From Palsa-1392 sp963819975 (lineage in GTDB: Bacteria > Verrucomicrobiota > Verrucomicrobiia > Chthoniobacterales > UBA10450): a DNA stretch of 64,000 nucleotides. The notes below the pieces were generated by a model, which worked only from the letters and a program-made list of their open reading frames with translations, was not told the origin of the DNA and ran no database searches. Of the stretch, positions 50,796 to 61,400 are shown in pieces. The stretch covers positions 310,001 through 374,000 of the forward strand of contig CAWFYE010000004.1 of the NCBI GenBank assembly GCA_963819975.1. Direction: 5' to 3'. The position numbers and the translations under genes were made by a program. Within the stretch, counting starts at the first letter, position 1. Every line of letters begins with the position of its first letter.

Positions 50796-50830
50796 ATCTT
50801 CCCCCGCGTTTGGGACGGGGGAAGATTTTT
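50796..50830 (+). terminator. Intrinsic terminator after the small lipoprotein gene
   Basis: ATCTTCCCCCG (50796-50806) and CGGGGGAAGAT (50816-50826) form an 11-base perfect stem with a nine-base loop, followed by a run of T (50826-50830). It also lies 44 bases before the end of the convergent phosphoesterase gene. Confidence 0.85.
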
Positions 50831-50869
50831 GCTGTACCGATATCCCTCGGGCGTACGCGGGCCCGCGAT

Positions 50870-51718
50870 CTAGACCTGTTCTGGAGTAAGCGGCGGTTCC
50901 TTTTCCTCGACCTCGGATCGATTCCACCCGCTCGGACCACACCGGAAATGCTCACTCAGCGTCCGCTGGAATTCGCACGACTCCGGCTGCCAGAGATGAT
51001 GCTCGATCGAGATCTCGGGATGCTCTACCCGGACGACATTGAATGAATTCGCTTCTCCCCGGCCGCGGGTCGAGATCGTCGTCCCGGCCTGCGCGACCAG
51101 GGCCGAGTGACCTTCGATGTGGTAACGCTGGGCCGTCAGACCGACGTGCTGCATATGGAGGTGTCCCGACAGAATGAGATCGACCCCCACCGCGGCTAAT
51201 CCTTTCATCGCCATCGCCGAACGGCCGACCAGACGGCTGCGCGAGCCCGGGGGCACATCGAATGGATGATGCGTCACCACCACTTTAAGAAGAGCGGGAT
51301 CGACCTCCCCAAACACCTCCTGCGCGTGGACAATCTGCTGCGCGTTTATGCGGCCGTATTTTCGCGTCAATGAGCGCGCCGTATTGATTCCCAGCACGAC
51401 CATTTCTTCATCGGCATAAAACGGGGCCAAATCCCCGGTGATGTAATGCCGGTAACGGCCGAGCGGATCGAGGAAGCGACGAAACACATCCCAGAGCGGA
51501 ATGTCGTGATTTCCTGGAACCAGAAGCTGCGGCTCCGGCAATCGGGCCAGAAAAGCGCGTGCGGCGCGAAACTGGTTCCGTCGCGCCCGCTGGGTAAAAT
51601 CGCCTGAGATCACCACCAGATCCGGCGCGATCGCCTGGGCCGCGATGACCAGCGGCTCGACCAGGAGGAGATCCACCCGCCCAAAATGAAGATCGGAAAG
51701 GTGGAGAAGCGTCCTCAC
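50870..51718 (-). CDS. Calcineurin-like metallophosphoesterase
   Basis: A 282-residue phosphoesterase with all five metal motifs: LSDLHFG (7-13), ISGDFTQ, VPGNHD, VTHHPFDVPPG and LSGHLHMQHVG. The fold and size fit the cyclic-nucleotide phosphodiesterase-like/Icc branch, but substrate is unknown. The start is GTG at 51718, overlapping the stop of the lipid-kinase gene as GTGA, so translation should be coupled. The C-terminal 30 residues are polar and possibly disordered. Confidence 0.9.
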   Translation of the reverse strand: MRTLLHLSDLHFGRVDLLLVEPLVIAAQAIAPDLVVISGDFTQRARRNQFRAARAFLARLPEPQLLVPGNHDIPLWDVFRRFLDPLGRYRHYITGDLAPFYADEEMVVLGINTARSLTRKYGRINAQQIVHAQEVFGEVDPALLKVVVTHHPFDVPPGSRSRLVGRSAMAMKGLAAVGVDLILSGHLHMQHVGLTAQRYHIEGHSALVAQAGTTISTRGRGEANSFNVVRVEHPEISIEHHLWQPESCEFQRTLSEHFRCGPSGWNRSEVEEKEPPLTPEQV

Positions 51719-52620
51719 TCGGCCGCTTCCTCCTGCGGCACGAGCACGCAGACCGGATCCGCCACTCGGAAGCGCATCGGACTATTGAGCTTTTCCAGTT
51801 CTCCATCCACCGCCGCCCTCATCCGACGCCGCCGCAATGTCTCGATCGTCACATCGGTCGCGCAGATGACCTCGTAGTCGATCCCCGCCCGCAGACGGTG
51901 CAGGATAGTACGGAGGGCCAGCTTTACGATCGTGGCGCGCCCGGAATGTCTCGCTACATAAAGCGCAAATTTTCCTTCCTCCAGACACTCTTTTCCTTCC
52001 AGAGCGAAGTTCTCGATTTGGAAGGCGTTCGAGCAAATCAGCACCAGCGGCGTTTCGCGGACCAACTCGCCATCATCAGTCTCCAGGCGCACCCGTAACC
52101 GGGGAGCGGGGCGAAACGCCGTCATCATCACAGAGAGGTAGGCCGTGACCTGGCTTCTACCCCAGCGACGATACAACTGCCTCCGCTTCATCAAGATCGC
52201 GGGATGTATTCCGATGCTCGTGTTGTTCAGGATCAAGCGGCCGTCGAGATCGAGCAGCGGCGCGCGGACCATCTTACCTTCCACCACGACGCGGGCCGCC
52301 TCCTCCACTTCCAGCGGGATGCCGAGATTCCTGGCGAAATAGTTAAACGTCCCCAAGGGCACGACACCGAGTGTCTTCCCAGAGCGGCGCGCCGCCTCCG
52401 CCACTCCGCAGATCGTCCCATCGCCTCCTGCGGCCACCAGGACCTCGCAATCGCTCGCCGCCTTTTCCTCCAACACCTTTTCGATCTTTTCCCCTGTCAC
52501 CACCGAGATGTGAAACGAACGCCCGGCTTGGCGGAATACTTTCTCCAACCCCTGGCAGGCTTCTTTGGATCGTTGCGGGCCCGAGCGGGCATTGAGGATG
52601 ACCTCGATCGAGTTCGGCAT
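51715..52620 (-). CDS. Diacylglycerol/lipid kinase family protein
   Basis: A 301-residue DAGK-catalytic-domain protein (YegS/DgkB type). The nucleotide-binding VAAGGDGTICGVAEAA (about 63-78) and VVPLGTFNYFARNLGIP are hallmarks. NNTSIGIHPAILM and the late AVDGEL segment are conserved. Members phosphorylate diacylglycerol or other lipids at the membrane. The ATG at 52620 is used; a TTG two codons earlier is possible. It overlaps the phosphoesterase gene, so a shared role in lipid or phosphate turnover is plausible. Confidence 0.9.
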   Translation of the reverse strand: MPNSIEVILNARSGPQRSKEACQGLEKVFRQAGRSFHISVVTGEKIEKVLEEKAASDCEVLVAAGGDGTICGVAEAARRSGKTLGVVPLGTFNYFARNLGIPLEVEEAARVVVEGKMVRAPLLDLDGRLILNNTSIGIHPAILMKRRQLYRRWGRSQVTAYLSVMMTAFRPAPRLRVRLETDDGELVRETPLVLICSNAFQIENFALEGKECLEEGKFALYVARHSGRATIVKLALRTILHRLRAGIDYEVICATDVTIETLRRRRMRAAVDGELEKLNSPMRFRVADPVCVLVPQEEAAE

Positions 52621-52729
52621 GACCAATCTTAATCGTTCACCACCTCGAGCGCCGCCGCCTTCTGCTACAGGATTGGCAGGACGACCCGATCACGATTGCA
52701 TTCCGGCGCGGCGGAGGATGCGGGGAAAA

Positions 52730-54556
52730 TCAGGCGCCGACGCGCTGATCGATCGCCGCGTCGGGCCCTTCGGACAGAGCTTGGGCGGTGTTGACCAGCC
52801 CGACATGGGTGAAGGCTTGCGGGAAATTCCCGAGTTGCCGCTTTGCTTTCGGATCATATTCCTCGGAGAGCAATCCGACGTCGTTGCGCAGATCGAGCAA
52901 TCGCTCGAAGAGGAGACGCGCATCCTTCTTCCGCCCGATCAGGTGCAGGCAATCGGCCAGCCAGAAAGAACAGGGCAGAAAGACTCCCTCGCCGCCGGGC
53001 AGACCGTCGACCGCGCGTTCCTCCGGTAGATAGCGCCGGACGAATCCGTCCTGCAACAATTCCCGTTCGACCGCCTCGATCGTTTGGCGGACACGCTTGT
53101 CGCTCGGGGGCAGAAATCCGACGAGCGGGATCATGAGCACACTCGCGTCCATCGCCTCCGAACCGTAGGACTGGGTAAAGGCCTTTTTCTTCGGGTGATA
53201 ACCCTGCGCGCAGACTTCGCGATGAATTTTATCGCGCAATTTCTTCCAACGCCCGAGATGATGGTTCCCAGCGCAGCTAAAGTTCTCGACCAGCTTGACC
53301 GCCCGGTCGAACGCCACCCACGCCATGACCTTGGAGTGAGTAAATTGCTGCGGCTTGCCGCGAATTTCCCAAATCCCTTCATCCGGCTTCGACCATTTCG
53401 ATTCGAGGAAATTAAGGAGCGCGACCTGCATCCTCCAATCGGCCTCGCTTGTCTCGAGGCCAGCGCGCTGCGCGTGATACATCGCGTCGACCACCTCCCC
53501 GAAAACGTCGAGCTGGAATTGCTTGGCCGCGGCGTTGCCCTCGCGCACCGGCTGCGAACCTTCGTAGCCGCTAAGCCACGGCAATTCGTGCTCGATCAAC
53601 CGCCGCTCGCCCCGCACTCCATACATGATCTGCAACTGCGACGGGCTGCCCGCGATCGCGCGCAGGAGCCATTCGCGCCAGGCCTTGGCCTCCTCATGGT
53701 AGCCGGCGCCGAGGAGCGAGAAGAGGGTGAAAGTCGCGTCGCGCAACCAGCAAAACCGATAATCCCAGTTGCGCACCCCGCCTATTTCTTCGGGCAAAGA
53801 GGTCGTTAGGGCGGCCACGATTCCGCCGGTTGGAGCGTAGGTCAAACCTTTCAGGGTGAGGAGAGAACGGAGAACAGCGTCGCGCCAGGGACCGTGATGG
53901 GTACAGCGCCGCGACCAGGCATGCCAAAACGCCTCCGCGTCGCGGAGTGCGTGTTCGGGATGGACTTCGCGCGGCGGCGCCTCGTAGGACGGGAACCAGG
54001 TCAGGACGAAAGGCACCCGATCGCCTTTTGCGACCGTGAATTCCGCCACCGTTTTGAGATCTTCACCGCGCGTCTCGATCGGCGTGTGCAGGATAAGGGC
54101 GTCCGGCCCGGCCACCGCTTCGAGGCCGCCGTGCCGCTGCCGTACCCAGGGCACAATCGATCCGTAATCAAAGCGGATGATCAATTCCATCCGGATCTTC
54201 ACCCGACCGGAAAGGCCCTCGACAATCCGAACGATGTCCGGATTGGTCCCACGTGGCGGCATGAAATCGATGAAACGGACGGCACCTTCGCTCGTCTGAA
54301 GATCGGTCTCGAGGATGAGGGTCTCGCCGCGATAACGGCGTTCGCACTTCTCTACTTTGCCCTGCGGAGTCAGCATCCAGGTGCCGTTCTCCTTTTCGCC
54401 TAACAATGCCGCAAAGCACGCCCCGGAATCGAAGCGCGGCAGACAGAGCCAGTCGATGCAGCCGTGGCGGCTGATGAGCGCGCCGCTCTGCGTGTCGCTG
54501 ACAAAGGCGTAATCCTCGATCCGCGCCGGCATTTCTTTGGGGCGACTTTTCCTCAT
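52730..54556 (-). CDS. Glycoside hydrolase family 15 (glucoamylase/trehalase type)
   Basis: A 608-residue GH15 enzyme. An N-terminal beta-sandwich (IEDYAFVSDTQSGALISRHGCIDWLCLPRFDS) is followed by an (alpha/alpha)6 barrel with GGVRNWDYRFCWLRDATFTL and KPDEGIWEIRGKPQQFTHSKVMAWV, which should include the general acid Glu, and FLPCSFWLADCL near the end. Members release glucose from starch, or hydrolyse trehalose in actinobacteria. There is no signal peptide, so a cytosolic substrate such as glycogen or trehalose is likely. It is downstream of the GNAT gene by about 33 bases. Confidence 0.92.
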   Translation of the reverse strand: MRKSRPKEMPARIEDYAFVSDTQSGALISRHGCIDWLCLPRFDSGACFAALLGEKENGTWMLTPQGKVEKCERRYRGETLILETDLQTSEGAVRFIDFMPPRGTNPDIVRIVEGLSGRVKIRMELIIRFDYGSIVPWVRQRHGGLEAVAGPDALILHTPIETRGEDLKTVAEFTVAKGDRVPFVLTWFPSYEAPPREVHPEHALRDAEAFWHAWSRRCTHHGPWRDAVLRSLLTLKGLTYAPTGGIVAALTTSLPEEIGGVRNWDYRFCWLRDATFTLFSLLGAGYHEEAKAWREWLLRAIAGSPSQLQIMYGVRGERRLIEHELPWLSGYEGSQPVREGNAAAKQFQLDVFGEVVDAMYHAQRAGLETSEADWRMQVALLNFLESKWSKPDEGIWEIRGKPQQFTHSKVMAWVAFDRAVKLVENFSCAGNHHLGRWKKLRDKIHREVCAQGYHPKKKAFTQSYGSEAMDASVLMIPLVGFLPPSDKRVRQTIEAVERELLQDGFVRRYLPEERAVDGLPGGEGVFLPCSFWLADCLHLIGRKKDARLLFERLLDLRNDVGLLSEEYDPKAKRQLGNFPQAFTHVGLVNTAQALSEGPDAAIDQRVGA

Positions 54557-54589
54557 CGACTTGCCACCGAGTCCTCGAAACGGCGCGCC

Positions 54590-55084
54590 TCAGTTTCCCT
54601 GCGCGAGGCGCCCGATCCCATCGCGTGTCAGGCGATAAATCGTCCACTCCTCGTTAGGCCGGGCGCCCAGCTTGAGGTAGAATTGAATGGACGGCTTGTT
54701 CCAGTCGAGCACCGCCCATTCCATCCGGCCACAGTCGCGCTCCTCGGCGAGCTGGGCCAGCCGGACGAGGAGGGCGCGCCCGTAGCCTTTCCCCCGCACC
54801 GCCGGACGGACGAAAAGATCTTCCAGGTAAAGTCCGCGCCGCCCCATCCAGGTAGAAAAATTGTGAAAGAAGAGCGCGAACCCGACCGGCTGGCCTCCTT
54901 CCTCTCCGACCAGGACCTCAGCCGCGGGGTGCGTGCCGAAAAGATTTTCCTGCAACTGTTCCTCGGTTGCGATCACTTCGTCAGGAGCCCGCTCATATTC
55001 TGCCAGCTCGCGAATCAGCGTCAGGATAATGGAGACATCTCCCCGCTCGGCGAGGCGAATTCGAAAATTAGTTACCGCTGCCAT
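54590..55084 (-). CDS. GNAT acetyltransferase
   Basis: A 164-residue N-acetyltransferase. The acetyl-CoA site is VRPAVRGKGYGRALLVRLA (about 97-115), preceded by YLEDLFV. The start (FRIRLAERGDVSIILTLIRELAEYERAPDEV) and WAVLDWNKPSIQFYLKLGA are close to the diamine (spermidine/spermine) acetyltransferase-like branch. Substrate uncertain. ATG at 55084 is chosen over a start ten codons upstream. Confidence 0.9.
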   Translation of the reverse strand: MAAVTNFRIRLAERGDVSIILTLIRELAEYERAPDEVIATEEQLQENLFGTHPAAEVLVGEEGGQPVGFALFFHNFSTWMGRRGLYLEDLFVRPAVRGKGYGRALLVRLAQLAEERDCGRMEWAVLDWNKPSIQFYLKLGARPNEEWTIYRLTRDGIGRLAQGN

Positions 55085-55138
55085 GAGAAGATTGAGCCGC
55101 CTCTGCCGCGTCAAGTCAACGCTGGCCCGCCCCCGCCT

Positions 55139-56245
55139 CTAACTTTTTGCAAGCCGTGCCTGAAGGAAAGAGAGGACGGCAGCCTCTTCCGAACGCAAAT
55201 CCCCTAACGAATCGGCGAGCGTTTTCTCGGTTTGTTTCTTCAGCCCCTCGATCAGGTTTCCGTCGAGGTAGGTCTCGAGCACGGCCGGGTGGACGTAGCA
55301 TTTCCGGCAAACAGCCGGGGTGTTGCCGAGCATTTTCGCGACCGCGCTGATCGCTGCTTTTACGTTCTGTTTGGCCTGCGATTTGTTTTCAAAAGGGACC
55401 TGCGCCTTGAGCGCCATCGCCGTCATGACCGTTCCGGCCCAAGTCCGAAAATCTTTCGCCGTGAATTCTTCGCCTGTAATCTCCTCGAGGTATTTGTTCA
55501 CGTCGTCCGAGGTGACCTGATGTCGCTCGTCTTCTTCGTCGAGATATTGAAAGACCTCCTGTCCAGGCAACTCCTGCAATTTCCGAATGATCTTCGCGAC
55601 CCGGCGATCCTCGGCGTCGATATCGTGTTCCTTGCCGCTCTTCCCCCGAAAACGAAAACGGACGGTCGCGCCTTTCACGTCGACGTGCCGGTTTCGCATT
55701 GTCGTTAGGCCAAAGGATTTGTTTTCCTTTGCGTACTCCTCGTTCCCAATCCGGATGAAGGTGCGTTCGAGCAACTGCACGACCGTCGCCAGCACTTTCT
55801 CGCGCGGCAGTCCCCGGCGCTTGAGGTCCTTGTTGAGCCGGCGGCGAATCTTCGGCAGCGCCTGCGCGAAGATAACCATCTTCTCGTATTTGTTTTCGTC
55901 GCGTTCTTCCCGCCAGCGTTCGTGATAACGATATTGTTTGCGTCCGCGATCGTCGCGCCCGGTCGCCTGCAGATGGCCGTTAGACGAAGGACAAATCCAG
56001 ACGTCCGTGTAGGCCGGAGGAATGGCGAGACGATTGAGCCGCAGGATGCGCGCTTCGTCCCGGATCTCTTTGCCTTCGATGTCGAAGTAAATGAATTTTT
56101 TGCCGCGCTTCTTACGAGTGTATCCGGGTTTCTCGTCGCTCACATAGCGAAGACCAGCTTCCTCGGCGGCCTCCTCCGGATCGGTAACGATTTCTAGATC
56201 GGCGATTTTCTTCTTTTCCAGGCGGAGCTTGCGAGCGGTGGCCAC
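55139..56245 (-). CDS. DNA topoisomerase IB (poxvirus/bacterial type)
   Basis: A 368-residue type IB topoisomerase that relaxes supercoils through a 3'-phosphotyrosine. Catalytic residues visible are the Arg of YHERWREERDENKYEKM, the Lys of the IRIGNEEYAKENKSFGLTT region, Arg in FTAKDFRTWAGT and the nucleophile Tyr in CRKCYVHPAVLE (near residue 327). The start is GTG at 56245. A C-terminal helical extension of about 30 residues follows. The enzyme has a patchy distribution in bacteria. Two octamer copies lie in it. Confidence 0.93.
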   Translation of the reverse strand: MATARKLRLEKKKIADLEIVTDPEEAAEEAGLRYVSDEKPGYTRKKRGKKFIYFDIEGKEIRDEARILRLNRLAIPPAYTDVWICPSSNGHLQATGRDDRGRKQYRYHERWREERDENKYEKMVIFAQALPKIRRRLNKDLKRRGLPREKVLATVVQLLERTFIRIGNEEYAKENKSFGLTTMRNRHVDVKGATVRFRFRGKSGKEHDIDAEDRRVAKIIRKLQELPGQEVFQYLDEEDERHQVTSDDVNKYLEEITGEEFTAKDFRTWAGTVMTAMALKAQVPFENKSQAKQNVKAAISAVAKMLGNTPAVCRKCYVHPAVLETYLDGNLIEGLKKQTEKTLADSLGDLRSEEAAVLSFLQARLAKS

Positions 56246-56311
56246 GCTAGCAATACGGACGCTGGATGCGCGGAGGCCGTCTCCGTCAGCGAAGAAGTGC
56301 GCTCGGGGCTT

Positions 56312-58351
56312 CTATGCGGGAGCGCCGCTCAAACCACCGCCGAGCGGCGGAGCGACATCGGGCGCGACCACCACCTGTTTGGGCGGTTTCTCAGGCGCCA
56401 GCTTGCTCCCGGAACTAGGCGGCGGGCCGGGCGGCGGGTTGATCAAACGGCCGTGCTCGATGACTTCGCGAATCTGCGCGCCATCAAGGGTCTCAAACTC
56501 GAGGAGCGCTTTCGCGATCACTTCAAGTTTGTCGCGGTGTTCGATCAGAATTTCCTTGGCCCGAGCGTAAGCGTCATCGACCAGTTTGCGCACTTCGGTG
56601 TCGATCTGCTCGGCGGTCGCTTCGCTGTAATCGCGGGCTCGGGAAATGTCGCGACCGAGGAAAACGTAGTCCTCGTGCTCGCCGTATTCGACCATCCCCA
56701 TCTTTTCGCTCATGCCCCATTCGCAGACCATTTTGCGCGCGAGCCGGGTCGCCATCTGGATGTCGCCGCGGGCACCGCTCGTGACATCGCCAAAGACAAT
56801 TTCTTCCGCCACCCGACCGCCCATGCTGACGACAAGATCGTCCAGCAACTCGTTCCGGCGCTGAGTATATTTATCTTCCAAGGGCAGCCACATGGTCGAG
56901 CCTAACGATGGCCCGCGCGGGATGATCGTGACCTTGTGTAGCGGCTCGGTAAATTCCAGCATCTCGAGCAGGAGGGCGTGGCCGGCTTCGTGGTAGGCGG
57001 TGTTGGTCTTTTCCTTTTCGCTCAGCGCGAGGCTGCGCCGCTCCTTGCCCCAGCGCACTTTGTCGCGCGCTTCTTCGAGCTCGGAGAGAGTGATGCCCTT
57101 TAATCCACGACGGGCCGCGAGGAGCGCCGCCTCGTTGATCACATTGGCCAGCTCCGCGCCGGAATAACCGGGTGTGCCGCGCGCCACGACTCCCATGTCG
57201 ACGCCTTCGGCCAATTTCACTTTCTTGGAATGGACACGGAGTATTTCCTCGCGGCCTTTCACATCGGGCAGGTTGACGGTGATCTGGCGATCGAAACGAC
57301 CAGGACGCAGAAGCGCCGGATCGAGCACGTCGGGACGGTTGGTGGCCGCGATAATGATGACGCCTTCCTGGGTATCGAAACCATCCATCTCGACAAGGAG
57401 CGCATTGAGCGTCTGTTCACGTTCGTCGTGACCGCCACCGACACCGTGTCCGCGATGGCGGCCAACGGCGTCAATTTCGTCGATGAAAATAATGCAGGGC
57501 GCGGATTTCTTGCCCTGCTCAAACATGTCGCGCACTCGGCTCGCGCCGACGCCGACAAACATTTCCACGAAATCCGAGCCGCTGATCGAGAAGAAGGGCA
57601 CGTCCGCTTCACCCGCGATGGCGCGGGCGAGGAGCGTCTTGCCGGTGCCCGGAGGTCCGACAAGCAAAACGCCTTTCGGGATGCGTCCGCCGAGTTTCTG
57701 AAACTTCTTTGGATCGCGCAGGAACTCGACCAGTTCCTGGACTTCGTCTTTCGCTTCCTCGACGCCAGCGACGTCCTTGAAGGTGATCTTGTTCTTGTCC
57801 CGTGCCAGCATGCGCGCCTTCGATTTGCCGAAATTGAGCGCGCCTTTGCCCGCCATCCGGATCTGTTGCCGGAACAGGAAATAGAGAATGAGGAGGAAAA
57901 GTGCGATCGGCACAAAGCCGATAACGGCTTGGGCAAGAACGTTCGACTCCGTCCGGATGGCGATTGGCATCCCCGCCTTGTCCAGTTTCTCCTGCAGATC
58001 GGTCGTGAAATTCAGGTAGATCGTAGTCCGAAACGGAACCTGCTGGGCAGGCGCGTTGCCCACGCCGGGGCGCGAATAGGCGCCGCGGATGGTCTGGGTC
58101 GGGCGGCCTTCCTCGACGACAAGGCGGAGCGGATATTTCGGATCGTTGACGAGCTGTTTGTGCTCGAGAAGCTCGAGGAAGCGATTGTAAGGGACGTCCT
58201 CTTCCGTGCCGTAGCCCGTGCCGCCCCGGAATAAGACCGCCAGTCCGATGAGGGCAAAGGCGATCGCAAAGAGGATGACGCCCCGCCAGTTAAAGTTCGG
58301 GTCGCCACCACGTTTGTTGTCTTTTTGCGAATTGCGATCGGGCTGGGCCAT
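56312..58351 (-). CDS. ftsH: ATP-dependent zinc metalloprotease FtsH
   Basis: A 679-residue membrane AAA+ protease for quality control of membrane and short-lived proteins. Membrane helices lie at about 23-41 and 150-170. The AAA domain shows VGPPGTGKTLLARAIAGE, the pore FVGVGASRVRDMF, Walker B IIFIDEIDAVGRHRG and the SRH ATNRPDVLDPALLRPGRFDRQ. The zinc site is HEAGH in NTAYHEAGHALLLEML. The C-terminus is Pro-rich. ATG at 58351 (MAQPDRNS) is used. No ClpP-like partner is needed. Confidence 0.97.
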   Translation of the reverse strand: MAQPDRNSQKDNKRGGDPNFNWRGVILFAIAFALIGLAVLFRGGTGYGTEEDVPYNRFLELLEHKQLVNDPKYPLRLVVEEGRPTQTIRGAYSRPGVGNAPAQQVPFRTTIYLNFTTDLQEKLDKAGMPIAIRTESNVLAQAVIGFVPIALFLLILYFLFRQQIRMAGKGALNFGKSKARMLARDKNKITFKDVAGVEEAKDEVQELVEFLRDPKKFQKLGGRIPKGVLLVGPPGTGKTLLARAIAGEADVPFFSISGSDFVEMFVGVGASRVRDMFEQGKKSAPCIIFIDEIDAVGRHRGHGVGGGHDEREQTLNALLVEMDGFDTQEGVIIIAATNRPDVLDPALLRPGRFDRQITVNLPDVKGREEILRVHSKKVKLAEGVDMGVVARGTPGYSGAELANVINEAALLAARRGLKGITLSELEEARDKVRWGKERRSLALSEKEKTNTAYHEAGHALLLEMLEFTEPLHKVTIIPRGPSLGSTMWLPLEDKYTQRRNELLDDLVVSMGGRVAEEIVFGDVTSGARGDIQMATRLARKMVCEWGMSEKMGMVEYGEHEDYVFLGRDISRARDYSEATAEQIDTEVRKLVDDAYARAKEILIEHRDKLEVIAKALLEFETLDGAQIREVIEHGRLINPPPGPPPSSGSKLAPEKPPKQVVVAPDVAPPLGGGLSGAPA

Positions 58352-58480
58352 AGAAAATGCTACGCTAGGAGAGGCGTGAGCGCGAAAATTACCATGAAGG
58401 TTGGGGCATTGCAAAAGCAGGACCCGGGCCGCCTCATTGCACCATTCGTCCCTCGGACTTACTTTGGCCGCTGATCGCCT

Positions 58481-61400
58481 ATGTCTGAGCCAGCGCCTAG
58501 TTTTGCGGATAAGATTGATCGCGCGGTTCAGCGCATCACTCCGCTTGCTTACCGCTGGCGACGTCGGAGTCGACGCTGGGTGCGGCGGGCGATGCGCAAA
58601 CCGCGTAGTGTCGCAGAGGGACCGAACCTCCTGCCACTCCTTATCCAGGTGCTGGCCAGTTTCTCAAAAGCCGACGGCGTCCTGCTCGAGGAAGAGATCG
58701 ACTCCAGCCTTGGGTTCCTGCGCTACGACTATCCGGAAGCGGTTTATTCAGAGCTGCGGATGCTTTTCCGGCAGGCTCTCTACGAGCAGCAAGACCTCTC
58801 CGAGATGGCGCAAAAACTTGCCGCCTCCCTCAGCGCCGATCGTAAGATCATGCTCGGCGTTCAACTCTATGACCTGATTTCCCAGGCCGGCCTGAAGCAG
58901 GACCAGGTCGTCGCCTTCTACTCTTTCATGTCGCAGCTCGGGATGGCCGCCCAGGCGATCGACATTGTTTATCAACTCAATGCCTCTGAAGACTCCGACC
59001 AGCAGGTCTATCAGCGAGGCGCTTCGCCGCTCGAGTCAATCTCATTCGGAGCGAATGGCGAGGCCGATATTACGATCAAGAGCCTGAGCGGGACGGATCG
59101 GCTGCTCGCCTTTCGTTATCACGACCTCATCCTGCTCAAGAACTACAGTTCGCAAGCTGTCTCCGTCCGCGGCCGGCCGCTGGCACGCGGCGGATTCTGC
59201 CGGATCTATCCCGGACAACGTATTCTGATCGGGGATTACGTTCTCTCCTTCCAGGATTTGGCGACGTACTTCAACGCCAAGAAAAACGTTTCACTCCCGC
59301 AGATTTTCGTGCGCGTGAACCGTGACTCGGACGAAGTGGAACTGGAGCGTTCACGAACGCGCGAAAGTTCGCTCGAGGTGACCTTCGGTCTCAAGGTGCA
59401 GGTGAAAGCCCTGCGCGATGTCCGTGCGAAACTGAACGGCGTTCGGCTCAAGGCCAATACACTGGTCGAGGCTTCGCTCGATGATCGGATCGTTTTTTAC
59501 AACGACACCGAGATGGATCTTTTCGATCTACGGCGGCGCGCTCGGGCACTGGGCGGACGTTTCCAGCTCAAGGCTTCGAAGTCGGAATATCTCGTCTCGA
59601 ACAACCCGAGCCTGCTTGAGGAAGACGACATCCTCCTCTCGCCCGGAACTGCGGGAGACGTGCTTCTGAAGATTTCCTGCGACTACGACAAACGCGTTGG
59701 TCTGCTCGAAGTGCTGGAAGCCGACCGACCAATTATCGTCGGCGACGTCGCGGTTCGGACGACTGCCCCCCTCACGGACGGCGACACGATCAAGATCGAT
59801 GTCGGGCAGTTTCTGCGCTGCGATTTCTCCGAGCGAATCATCGAGGAAGAACGCAACATTATCCGCACCCTCGAGGTGGTCGATGTCAACCACCGTTTCA
59901 GTAATAGCGAGGTAGCGCTCGAGGGCATCAGCTTCGCCCTCAATCGCGGTGAGATGGTTTGCGTGATGGGTGCGAGCGGTTCGGGTAAAAGCACCCTTAT
60001 GCGCGTCCTCGGCGGTCAGTTACAGCCGACACGCGGCCAGATCCTCCTCAACGGCCAGCCGCTCTACGAGAATCTCGACGCCCTCAAACGTTACGTCAGT
60101 TACATCCCGCAGGACGACGCTTTCGATGAGCACCTAACGATCGGGGAAAACCTTCAGTTCGCTGCCGCCATCCGTTCCCCGCATCTCTCGCGACGCGATC
60201 GCACCCGGCGGCTGGAGGGAAAACTGATCGAGCTCGGCCTAAGCGAACGGCGCGACAGCATCGTCGGCAGTCCGGTCAAAAAGACGCTCAGCGGCGGCGA
60301 GCGAAAACGGCTCAACATCGGCCTCGATATGATCGGCTCGGCCGACGTTTATCTCTTCGACGAACCGACTTCGGGCCTTTCATCCAAGGATTCCGAGCAC
60401 GTCGTCGAGATCATTCGCGGAATGGCGCACAACAAGATCATCGTCGTCACCATTCACCAGCCGAGTTCGAAAATTTTCCAGATGTTTCACAAGGCCATCC
60501 TGCTCGACAAGGGCGGGCGCCTCGTCTTCTTCGGTACGCCAACCGACATGCTGCGCTATTTCGCGGAAGCGGAACATCAGCACCAATTCGGCGCTGACCT
60601 TGGCGCCTGCGCTGCCTGCGGTACGACCCGGCCGGAATTTATTTTCGACGTTCTCGAGACACCGCTGCGTGACCTGAGCGGCGACATCATTTACGAGGAA
60701 AACAATCGGGGCCAACTCATGCCAGCGCGCCGTTACTCGCCGGAATTCTGGCGCGATAAGTACGAGGCGTTTCGCCTCATTCAGGACGTTAAACAGGTGC
60801 CGCTCCGGCGCGAGCCAGTCGTGCCGCTGCCGCCCGCTCCGGTGCAAAGAGTGCGCCAACCGATTCGCTGGCACGACGAATGGACGCAGCTCCGGACCCT
60901 TTTGCGTCGCGCCTTCACGAGCAAGTTGCGCAACCGGGCCAACCTCGTCATCACAATTGGCGTCGCACCTCTGCTTGCGATAATCATCGCCACCATCCTG
61001 CGTTATTCCGACAGCGGGAGTTACGATTTCGCCTCCGCTTATCACATTCCGACCTATCTCTTCCTGACCCTCATCGTGGCCATGTTCCTCGGCCTGACAA
61101 ACAGCGCCGACGACATCATCCGCGACCGGGCCGTTCTCCAGCGGGAGCGGAACCTGAACGTGCGCCTGACCTATTACGTCTTCGCCAAGACGAGTTCGTT
61201 AGGCGTATTCGCCCTCGTGCAGTGCATCCTCTTCGTTTTAATCGGCAATTACCTGCTCGAGATCCGCGGCATGTTCTGGTCTTATCTCGCGATCGTCTTT
61301 ATGACCGCGATGAGCGGAGTGTCGTTAGGGCTGGTCATCTCGTCGCTCGTCGCCGATCCGAAAACGGCTGCCAACATCGTTCCGCTCGTCCTCATTCCGC